Below, piece after piece: positions 31,841-44,200 of a DNA stretch of 64,000 nt (the stretch's first letter is position 1; every line of letters begins with the position of its first letter). The DNA lies in contig CM063108.1 of NCBI GenBank assembly GCA_031841125.1, positions 7,175,683 to 7,239,682 of the forward strand. The letters are read 5' to 3'. A program made the translations under genes and the position numbers. This DNA comes from Acanthococcus lagerstroemiae. Taxonomy: Eukaryota > Arthropoda > Insecta > Hemiptera > Eriococcidae. Below the pieces are notes generated by a model, which searched no databases, had not been told where the DNA came from, and worked only from the letters and a program-made list of their open reading frames with translations.

Positions 31841-34800
31841 CAGTAAAACGCCGATTATCTCGACTAATTGAGACCAGAGGCTTTCCTGATAACGGTTCTT
31901 CCGGATAACCGAAGCATATGCTTATTTTATTGGGGAAAACTCATTTTGAAGGAAAATAGCCCAAAAAATTAGCTCATTGGTTTCAGAATTTCCTGATTTA
32001 TCCAGAAAACCTTAATAGACTGAATAAGCTAGACTAGAAAGAAAGAAAAGAAGAGGTCTGGCCTAGAAATCAGGACTCTGATTATCTTTAATTGGAGTTT
32101 TGTTGATTTTCCATAGAGGTATTCATCCTTTTCAGTTGGGTGTAAGTAAGTACTCATCCTTATTCATCCCTCAAAAATCTATCAGATTTCATAAAACGTA
32201 GAAACAAGGAATGCGAGTTCAGGAATCTAGTACACTGCTATTTTCATAACCTTGTGACATTTGATGTCATTTAACCCAGTTGCGAATCCATTTTATGTAT
32301 GAGCCACGCAGTCATAATAATGCAAGTTGGGTCAGTTTGTCTTCATAATTGTTGATTTTTTCAGTAATATAACCGAAAATCGAGGGCACGGTAATCTTTC
32401 CTCCTGGTAGACAATTATCATACACAAATATCCGAAAGAACTGGATAGAAGTAAGCATGTATAACCAAAAATGTCTATCAAACCTATCTTCATGGTAACA
32501 CTGATCACAATGTTGAAGAGCTCGCTTTGTAACGAAAATATACCTCGTCTTACCGCGCAACCAATGAAATGCATTGCATGTTTTCGTGTCAAATTTCAGA
32601 ATGACCCCCAGCCTAAAGACATATCTATGTCAAAATTGTAAGGACGAGGGGTTTAGACTGAACCATTGCAAGCACATACCTCGTCCCACATACAAGCGCT
32701 AGTCACACGGAATCGTGGTAAAATAGAGGATGTCACAAACACAACAATCCGGTCTAACCAGGTAAGTATGCACTATGCAACTCATTTTGACGAAATGTAC
32801 ATATGTTGGCCTACGTTCACTCTTGAAGGTGCTTAAACGCGGCGAAAAATAGTTAATTGGGAAAGTGTTCCAATGAACTCTTTTTTAAGCATTTACAAAT
32901 AGACACAGAAATGGAACTTACAGGGAATAAAGGACAGCTGTAACAACAGCAGAGGAGTAAGCCATAAAAATCTGTTGAACAGATTCTTCATAAAGTTCAT
33001 TGTAGTAAATGAAGTCCGACGATTCTGATATCCTTCTGATTTTCGATAAAAATTACCCTCTCAACCCAGTAATTCTTCTACTAGCAGTCATTCTCTAGCT
33101 CATTCTGTTTACAGGTACATCACCTTCATTCTTCTACCCTTCAAGTTGTAAAGTTCTTCTATTAAATTTTTAATAAAGTCAACTACCACATTAGAATCAC
33201 CCTATCAAAACAGAATCACTTGCAGCACAGACTTCCAAATCTACTAATATTTTTTATTAGTTTGGTTCTTAAAGTACATACATCCTTGGGTAGGAGGGAT
33301 TCTACCAGTTTTAAAATTCCTATCATAAAATCTTAATAAAATATTTGAAGTATACAGCTTTTAGCTTCTTTGGTTCATTTAATCTTGAAGATGGGCAATA
33401 TGCGGTGATACTATCTATGTTTCGCTTTCAAAGTAACCGCTATTCATAGCCATCTTTGACAAAGAATAATATTTTCACTGGTGAACCTGCATTTGAAAAT
33501 TTCCAAAATCTTGTAAATTTTGAAATTGAATTTTTGAAATTTGTTCCGAACAATTTCTCTGCGGCCCGTTCTGAAGGCAGAAATAGACAATAACTACACT
33601 GAAAATAAAATAAAATTGATTATTACTAACGCTTTTGCCTATCTCGCAAATTGAAGGGGCAACCAAAATTGAAAGTTGAGCATTGTAGAAACTACGAGCA
33701 TACCAAAATTTAGGATCAAAATTCGGAAACTAGTGGTTGGCCGTTCAGTTAAATAACCTTTTCTATTCCTTTTGATTTTTCACCCACTGATCGTGTTTAA
33801 AAAATAAAATTCTGAATTCAAATTAATAATCAGAGTTTATACCTTTTCTAGTCCTTTCGATCAAGTACTGTCACCTACTAATTTCACATGCCCATTCTGT
33901 GGATTTTGGGTTATTCAGTAAACTAGATGAAACAAATACCTAATAGACAACTTAATGAATAGTAATGGTATCCACATTTTTACTGTAAAAGATGTATCAC
34001 AAAATGCCTCCTCCTCTCTAATTTTTTTTCTTTTGTGTACGAAGTGAAACGACGGAGCACAGACGAGGATTATTAGATAGCAAAATCTAGCCCCCCCCCC
34101 CTCCCGTAGAAAATGTCTCTCCTTATGAATAAAAGGTCAAATGTAGCATTAATTTTGGAAGTTTAAGTGAAAGAGCAAAATCACCAAAATAGGAGTTTGT
34201 TCCAGTCACTAATTTTGGATATTTCATCAGATATTAATGTAAAATTTTTCAGAACACTGAGGGGACTGTATTCAGTCTGTCGAGTTTATTTTAGATTTTG
34301 ACTAGATTCGTTAGATTTCCCGACAGATTCGTCAGAAGCCGCAAAACTATGACGACGTTATAACACTTAAATATGTATTTGTTATAAGACGTTCAGATTT
34401 TTTAAGGCTCTGGTTAGAAGTTAGATTCATTAGGACCCTAGTCAGGCTTTATTGATTTTCTGTAAGACTCGTTAAGAATTTGTGAGATTTTTCAAAACTT
34501 CTGATTCTCAATTTTGCCTGCCCAGAATTGCACCCTGGATCCGGCATTGATTAGAATCAGAAGAAAATATGCAAGTAGAGGCTACACTGTATTTGTTAAT
34601 TAATATAGGAAGCAAGTTTTTCTCATCATCTTTGCTTATAAAATAGAAAGAGATAGAGATTAATAACACTACTTCACAATTTGAAATTCTTTAAAAAATT
34701 ATTACATGAGACTATATTATGATTCTATTTATGTATTTGGACGAGGAATTTAATGCCGATGTTAATGTTTTGATTATAGATAATTTTTTCTCTATCTCCT

Positions 34801-35279
34801 GTCTTAAATGCGAAATTTAGTATTATGAAGATGATACCACAGCTACTCATGGACGACAAAAAGGAATAAAAAGTGAAATATTTGATAAAATTTCAAGTTT
34901 GAGTATGGAAAACGAGAGGTTCTAGAGAAAAATGGTTCAGGCCATTGTATTCAGCATTCAGCATACAGCTAAAATCATATATTCTGATCCCATTGTTTTT
35001 TATGTTGTGTATAGTAATTGACGACCTGTCTCGAATCGCTGGGCTGCTTGAGCAAATAGAACAAGGTTAAAAAAGGGATTCTTCCATCGACTTAATTATC
35101 ACTGATAACGTTATCACGTAACTTACAACTAAAAAACAATAAAAGATAAACAGCGAATTTTCATTCTACTATACAAGCACCTCATTTTTATTTTACTTGT
35201 ATTGCACTAACTAGCAACTCTACTTTTCGGTATAAGTTTCGTTATACATGAGAAATTCGTGAATATTATTTAATCCTAA
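31841..35279. other. Intergenic before gene C; pogo-like TIR at the left edge
   Basis: At 31841 'CAGTAAAACGCCGATTATCT' resembles one end of a pogo/Tigger element; a matching right end was not found. The rest, about 3.4 kb, is AT-rich with no recognised gene. The last several hundred bases should hold the gene C promoter. Confidence 0.35.
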
Positions 35280-38200
35280 ATGTATCCGAAAACTATATTA
35301 TTCGGGTTATGTACGATGTTAATCGTATTATGTCTTGATGCACTGTTCGGAAATATTCTGATTTTGTTCTACAATCAGGTGCACTTCAACCAGATTAATT
35401 CATCGGAGGACTGGAGAGCAGCAGAGTACGTAGAAAACCAGCAATATATTTTCTAATTTAAAGATATTCTGTAGCCGGGTACTGTCTGAAAATCAAGGTC
35501 AAAAGCTGGAATGAGCCTCCTGCTGTATTCAGGTTACCAGGGCCGTGGGTAATGCTGGAAAAGGGGAGGTTCACACTCCCTTTTTAAGTGAAAAAAGTGC
35601 ACTACTTTCGCTTTTGTTGAAAACCCGAAAACTGTTCCCCTCTTCTAATTAAAAACCGCGGTTTTGAATTTTTCCAGATTTGAGCCTTACTTTTCCGGCG
35701 ACCTAGTCCCGGTGCCAAAAGTTTAAAAAATGAATCATAATCTTTTCAAGGTAGACCGAATGGAAATGAATTACATACTTTCGTGTGCTGTACTCATCCA
35801 GTGCCTTTCGAATCTTCACAGGGATTCTACTGAAGTAGTTATAGCGAGTATATTTTGCGGCAGTGGCTCTCTACTCCCAGAGTTTCTCACGATGGTCAAG
35901 TCGGCCATACTTTTCCAGAAGTCCAGCAAGCTGAAGCTTATCGTAATAACCGAGCCCCATTTGAATTCCCTACTGGACAACGAGGTTTGTAATTACGTAC
36001 CCATAATAAAAATCAATAGAGATAATCAAAAGTAGGAAGACTCCCCTACACGGCCATTTACCAATATTAATTGGCCCTGCACCCTTAGTCAAGTTTATGT
36101 TAGGCTTGCGAAAACAACAGATAATGTTTCTTTCAAGTGTGTGCTTGTACTCATTCCATTCTGAAATATAGTGCCGGAACCATATTACTCTAAGTTATTT
36201 GAACTGCTATAATTCCATTCAAAGTATTCCAGTTTTTTCCCCCTCACAAGTGAAACCACTGATGAATTTCTGTAGGACTGAAAATTAAAAGGGAGCGACT
36301 GAAAACAGATAGTACCCTGAGGCATTAAGCACCAAAACAAACCACCAATTTTCATCACAAATCGAGAAAAATATTATCAAGTAAATTAACACCTTTTCAC
36401 TTCAAGTTGCAAGATTGTTCCATTTGTAGGGTGTGCCCATATACTTTTTCTTCTTCTGTAGTACAGAGCGCTTTCGGCTGTTATGCCATCATCAGAAAAG
36501 TACCTTGTGGTCCTAGGAGTCATAGTCGAGGGTAGTACCGTATGGTAGGCCTGTTTAGTCGTGTGGACTATAATCAAGTCCACTTACACACCGAAACGGA
36601 CACTAAAAATTGTAATAGGGTGTCCACTTTTGTCCGAGAATAAAATTCCTTGATTTTTTCAGATTTTTCAAGTCCATTTTCTACCTTTTTCGTAACAAAC
36701 AAATTATTTTGAAAGGAATGTTCAATTGAGTCTGACAGCGGAAATTGTACAATACTTTCACATCATAAAATTTTCTTCAAAATTCCCTGACTTTTCCCTC
36801 ACATCCAGGATTTCCAAAAAAGTGGCCACCTTGTGTAAGATTGTACTAGAGAACGTGTTAACATATTAGTCCATCATCAGGGTTCATTCATCCCACTAAT
36901 CATGTGTTGAATGTGCCCCGGAGTTTCATTTCAGAAATTTTCCAGGATTTACACCCTCACCACCGTAAGTTGCTTTTGAAGTCAAAATTGGTAGTGTAGA
37001 ATAAAAGACAAAAAAAAACTCTGAAATTTTCTGAGAAAGATCGAATAAACAGTGGTCATTTTTGTGCACTGGGGAAAACGCACGGTTTTTTGAAAAATGT
37101 ATGAGACCCCTGACTATCAGACGAATTTTTTTAAAGATCTGATACGTGGTTTTGTTTTTTTAGTTACGAAGCATTAAATTATTCGCCATCAGCCCATTCA
37201 CATGGCAGCTGAGAAACATTTCATCGACTCAAGATAAGATGGAAGACATAATACAATTCGAGCGTAAATTCAAATGCACTGCTCAACGATTATTGTTCGC
37301 AGTGAGTAATTTAGCGTATTTTTACTCCAAGGTTACATATTATACTCGTGCTAAAAAGACAAGTAGGTAAGTACCTACTGTTTCACCTATGAATTAACCA
37401 TCTAATCACTACGTGTAAAATGTATCCGCTTGCAGAATTCACACTAAATATGTACCTCTCCAAATGAACATTATTCAGCCACATCATCAACCCCTAATGA
37501 TGTCGTGCGAGACAAGAATTCTCGCATTATTTACATAATTATGTGTTTCCAGCACATCTCGCTTAGTGTTGTCGATTCAACTCGATTATTATTTTTTAAA
37601 TCGGCAACGTTGTTGAATCGATTAATTGATTGATTTTGATCGATTCAACTCGACGCGATTAATCGACCAATTTTAATCGATTTAATTTGACACAATTAAT
37701 TGACCGATTTCCATCGAGTCAACTTGACGCGATTCAACTGGATTCGACTTGAATAGTTAGAATACTCATTAGTTATTAGTTATCAGACACGAATCGATTC
37801 GGCCCATTTAAATCGGCTCGATTTGATTCAATCAAAAGTTTAAAACACAAGATAAACAAAGGAAGTCGAAGTGGCATCATGGTGCTATGTTAACATGCAA
37901 GATGTAACATTCAAAGAAAATTCGTCAAGTCACATTTAAGGGAGGAAGGGGCGTATTCAGAAATGGATTTAACTTGATAGATCAATCAAGTTCGCGATTT
38001 TTTTTTCTGTTTTTGCTTAAATAATGCTTTAAAACAGGAAAAAAAAATCGCGAACCTGGTTGATCGATCAAATTAAATCCATTTCTAAATACGTGCCGGA
38101 ACTATAAAATCAGGTACATTTTTTTAATCGACTCGATTTTTTTAATCGACTTGATTTTTTTAATTGATTTACCGTTTGTAATCGATTTAAAATAATCGCG

Positions 38201-41200
38201 ATTATAAGATTTGCCAATTTACGATTTTTTAAATCGATTCAATTTTTAAAAATCGATTAATCGATTCAATTTTTAAAAATCGATTAATCGATTTTTTTTC
38301 TTCAAAATCGACAGCACTAATTCTCGCTTTCTTGTTTTATCGCTCCTCGCAGTAACCTGTTTCTGTCTCGCATATGGGCGAGAGATTGGCGGGAATCTCG
38401 CACAGCTGTACGCGAGTATCTCTCAAAAGGCTTTCAAATTAAAAGAAATCACCAATAGCTCAACAGTTTATCGTACTCAACGAGCGTTTCTTGCAAAAGT
38501 TGCAAACTATATATTTTTTTAAATTCATGCTCGAAAAGCAGTAGTGTGAGTTGCTGTAACGCTGAACTATTTTCTGTACACTTGGAAGGAAACGATTCGA
38601 AACGTTCGCAACAAACGTGTACTATTTTCGTTCGTCTTCCGTTCGATTATTAGTTTGTGGATACCTCCGTGGTTGCGGAAACGCATTTTTGATGCATTTG
38701 TAGAACAACAGTATATTTTGCAACAAGTGCAAGAAGCGCGTTATTCGTGACGAGTGCGAAGTTTACAGCATTTGCCTTGCTCGTGCTGCAAAACGCACGC
38801 GCGAATAACGCGCTTCTTGCAGAAGTTGCAAACTATATATATTTTTTTAATACATGCTCGAAAAGCAGTAGTTTATACCTTTATAGGAGTTGCTGGAACG
38901 CTTAGGTATCAAAACACGCATAAGCAACGAAAACGACGCGCCTGTCCGTCTAGTGTGAGGCTCCCTTCTACTGCCAACTGCCAAGTAAACATACAGTTTT
39001 GACGTCACTTTTTTGCTCTAGTGCAAAACTGGATTATTTTTGCATCCTTTTTAGTGTACTGTTTATGTACTACATTGTCGATTTGGAAATTTCACTTCTT
39101 GCACTGAAATGTGGTTACAAATAAGACGCTTTTCGAGCATGTAGAAAAAAAATCTTCCAGTTTATCACGACTCGTTCAGTTTGCTCAACTTGCCTTCGGC
39201 TCGTCTCGCAACATATTGAACTACTCGTGATAAACCTCATTTTCGCTCCTTGGCTTGAAATATACTATTGTAGCTAGAAATCCCACACGGAAGATGAGAA
39301 ACATTCTTGCCAATATACATGCGAGATATTTCCCTTGTCGCTGGTATCTATTCGGGCTGCTCAAAGAGGTGGCGCGCTAATGTCGTTTACTTTGAAATCC
39401 AAAATAAAGGGAATATTTCATTTACAGACATATGAAGAAATCTCAAAATATTATGAAAACGAAAGCGTTTATCGAAAAAATGAATAAAAAAAAATTGTGG
39501 TACATAAAATTTCCCTTTCATTGAGAACATTTTTATTTCAATCTGATAAATTTTTTTAAAATTTTATAGGGTTTCAGTAGTTCCTTTTTCTCACGTGCCT
39601 AAAATTGTACAGGGTGACTCTTTCGCGCTTGCAGTCCCAATAGAGCTCTACAACCATGGGTATACTGAGCCGTCATTTTTGTCTTTATTTTTTCCAATAG
39701 CAAGCTAATACATATATATGTACAGCGTGGACTGTCATGCAAACTGTCAAGAACGACGATCCAAGTTACATGGAGAATAAAAGGATAAAAATGGTGATTT
39801 AGCAGACTTATGGTTACAGTGCCTTAGTGTCTATTACGAGACAAGACCGTTCCTTGTCCCGCACATCAATTCCCCGCATTCCCTTAAGTAGATTCCGGGC
39901 CATCTAGACTCTTCGCGATATTCAATTTCACGCAATATTTGTTTCATAAAATATGAGTAGTGTTTTTATACTTTTGATTGTGTTAAGAATCGAAACCTAT
40001 AATTGCACTGTTTGAGGCCTCAAGTCGTCAAAACCTGAATAAATTGCACATCAATAATTTTTCAACTTATTATTGTATTTTTTTTTTGCCGTTTTTAAGA
40101 GAAAAAATAATTGGATATGATAGGTCTAGGAAGTTTAACTTCATAAAAATAAAGAAAAAAAGAAGAAAAAAAAACATCATATCCCTATCTGGATTGGAAT
40201 TGTAGCCGATGAATGTGCACAAACAGAAGCAGACATACTCGGTAAAAATTTCCAAGCCATCTAACCGAGAACGAGAGCTTTTTTTTGCAATGTTACCATA
40301 TGCTATATTATATGTAAGATATTCGTCCTGCCGAATATCTTAGTCGTTGGTGTAGTAGTGATACTCGCAGATAGTCGAGCGCACACCCAACTGATATACG
40401 CCGGAACGTATAATGACGATTATCATTCCAGGAGCAGTCAGCTGTACTGCTTACCTACCGGACCCTTGATTTTTTGAATTGATTCAGTATTTTACTGCAT
40501 CGTTTATGATTTGTACAACTTACGAGTTTACATGTATGCCTTGTGATAACACTACACAACAAACTGAGACCTTTTGGAAACCACATAATAAAGGAAAATA
40601 GACGATCCTTAATGTATTCTTAACGCGGAATTTAAGTATTATATTGAAAATGCATTTCTAACAGTTACCTACCAAAATGAAATAGCGTATTTTGAGAAGT
40701 TGTTTTATTTTATGTAGCAACACTGATGGCGTATTAAACTTATTCAACTGATATTACTGATATGGTCCTTCGATCTTTGATATCAAATCACACGTTCACA
40801 GGTTCACACACACCTAACTGTGTTGGTGAGTTTACATTAGGGTACTGTAATACGTAAACGACGGGTACAATCGATGGCCGCCATTTTGGTTTTTGTTTAT
40901 CTTTTGCAAGTAGTTATCAGTGTATAAAGTTAGTTTGTGTTGAATGGTATAAAATATAATATACACTGATAAATACTCGCAAAAGGTTAACAAAAACCCA
41001 AATGGCGGTCATCGATTGTACCCATCGTTTATTATAGTACTCTAATTACGTTTTGTAGCGCATGCAGTTGTAGCCACATTCCTTAATATTTCAAGCAAAA
41101 GAGGGAAATAAGGGGCAACATTCAAAATGAATTTACGAGAAAAGAAAAGCTACTTAAGAAAAATAAAGAGCGGCACTGAATTTGAGGTGAAAAATACTTC

Positions 41201-44200
41201 TAGAATCGGCTACTCTCGTTTTTGTGGATTTTTGGCTGTTGTGTAGTGTCATTTGGGTAAACTTTGTAAAAATGATGGAAATAATGTTCATTCTACATTG
41301 TATAATTCTTGCAGGATATTCTTACCGAGGAAAACTATGTTTTGGCTGTCGACATTGACGTAATATTTCTCAATGACTTATCCATCATTTGGAAAAATTT
41401 CCTTCCATTGAATGCAACCCAGCTAGCTGTTATGGTGGAACACAGTGAAGGTTCACAGCTCATTGCATATGCGAGAGATGCGAGGCATGCCGGGTACTCG
41501 ATCTATGGGAATCAAGGTACCTAGCTACCTACTAGGCTTCACAGAAAATGATACATGACATAACACGAATCAATAAAGATGATGGATTCCATTTTATTAA
41601 TACCTCTTCCCCTTCATTCATTCATTTGTGTGTGAGGTGGCGCTATATGCACCGAGCGCTCAGACTTTGCATTCCATTGCACTATTCCTCAAGTTGCTGT
41701 TAAGGATCAGCTCAGTAGCCTCACTTTTATAGCCAAAGTGAGAATTTTACGTAGCTCTATCCCTTTGACTTCACTGGGTGCTGGATATTCTAGCCCCAAT
41801 GTTTCGCGTCTTGTCCCGGCTATTGCTGGGCACCGACATATGATATGGATCGAGGTTTCTTCCTCTTCTCCACAGTACCTACAGGAGCCGCTTCTTACCA
41901 CTCCTATTTAATACACCATGTGTTTTGTGGCCCCATGACCGGTTAATAGTCCGACCATGAGCCTAGCATGTTTCCTGTTAAGCCCTAATAGGAACTTGGC
42001 ATACTTACTGGGGTGTCCCCTATCAGTGTTTTACTGACGTTCATGCCACTGGCCAACCGCCAGTGCATTTCCGTCTGCTTACTTATCCAGGCCTTTACTT
42101 TGGATTTTATGACGCTGTATGCTACAGGAAGACACGACCTAGGCGTTGCCAGTTCCTTTTTGGTGCCCTCCTTCGCTAGCTTGCCAGCGATCATGTTCCC
42201 TTTTATGCTGCAGTGTCCCGGTGTCCATAGTACGGTGACCCGGTTCTCCTGAAGAAGGGTGTATAGCTTGTTAACACACTCCGCCACTACCAGGGATGTA
42301 GTTTGGTGTGACGATAGTACTTTGATAGCTGATTGACTGTCTGTACAGATATAGATCTGCTTATTAACAAGGCCCTTCTGCTGGCTTCTCTCAATGGCCA
42401 CCGTGATCGCCATTATCTCCGCTTGGAGGAGTGTGACGCCCTCGCCCAGTGCCACTGAACAGTTGTCAGCGCCTTTTGCATTCGTGATTCCGATTCCTAC
42501 ACTTTGGTCATACTTAGAGGCATCTGCAAACTACACATTCTCCTCTTTTCCTAGAATGCTTGGCCACCTCTTTTCCCAAGCCACCCGTGTGGGTATCAGC
42601 GCACGGTATGGCTTGTCAAAGAAATGTTCCATCGCAATTCTATCCTTTGGCATCCTAAAGCATTTGTCTATCGTTCTGGCCATCGCCCATATTCTTCCGT
42701 GGCCTGTCTTATGGGCCCGAAGGTTTGGTTGACCCAGACGATAAGCCCCCATTATCGCCGCGGCTTCTATAGCAGTGTGAAGTGGTGGCAAGTTCAGGAG
42801 CCTTTCCAGTGCCTTTGTCGGCACCGTACTCATTGCCCCCGTTTTCATCACGCACGCGAGCCTTTGCAGGTGGTCTAGTTCCTCTCTGACGTTGGCCAGG
42901 TGGACCCGGTCCCACCATACAATGGCCACATATGTGATTCTGGGGCGTATTATACCAGTATATATATATATATATATATATATCCAGTGCCTCATTTTGG
43001 GAGAGCGTCCCCAGGTTCTGCCGACATAGGTGCGGCAAGTCCAAAGAGCCTCAATCCCTTTTCTTATTTTATCTGAAACGTGATCCCTCCAGGAGAGTTT
43101 TTCGTCAAGATATACTCCGAAGTACTTCACCTTTCCTGTGAGGGCTAACGGTTTTCCCTTGTATTGCACCTTGATCAACTCCTTGCCTTTCCTTTTACGG
43201 GTGAAAAGAGTGATCTCCGTTTTGTCCAGGTTTATCGATAACCCCTTTTTCACACACCATTTTTCCACACATCGGAGTCCCCACTGCGTTAACTCCGCGA
43301 TGGTTCCCGGAAATTTGCCGGTTACCACCACAGCCAAATCGTCAGCGTAGCCCTGTGTGTATATTTTTTGCCCATTTAACTCCTCCAGCAAGCTGTCCAC
43401 CACCAGGCTCCACAGTAGGGGAGAGAGTACTCCCCCTTGTGGGAAGCCCCTGATGGTAGTTGCATGGATCCGTTCTTGTTGGTATGTTATCCGGATCTCC
43501 CTGTCTTTTAGCATAGATACTGTAATGTTTTTCTCCATCGCTTCAATGTAAGACGAACGTTACGCTTGTAACTGTATATATTATCGTTCACGTCGGAACA
43601 TTACGAACACTAAAAACGTACTGATTACTGATAACTAAATTATATCTAATTCTACCCTTAACTATACTCGAGCCGCTCTGCGACGTCCAGTTCAAACACT
43701 AACATCACCTCCTCCTTCAATAAGTTAAACGTTCTGGCTCCCGACGACTTCTTGCCGAGCGGCGTAATGTTGGAGTCTCCGGTAGATCTGCAGACCCCGC
43801 ATTTGTGCTTGGCGACGATGATTCACTGGTACTGGACAATGCTGTCGACGACAACCCACTGGTAGCTGACGATGTTGTAGGTTGTGATGTACTGGGAGTC
43901 GGCGACCCTGGCGATTGTACTGGCAACACACATGTTGGGTTACGTGTTGTCATTGGTGAGACTGGCCTATCGATGACTGGTAGCCGTGCCAGAGGAGTGT
44001 CGGCAGTCTGTGGTTGGGGTCTTGGCGTACACGTTGCGGTTTGACCCATGCTGCGAATTTGGTCAACATGTCGGCGCAACAGTTTAGAGCCAACTGACAC
44101 CGTGTATGTGAGAGCTCCATCTTGATTGACCACGTCTGCTATAACCCATCGTCGATTTGGATTTGTGTAGTCCCTTACTGCCACTCGCTCACCAATACTA

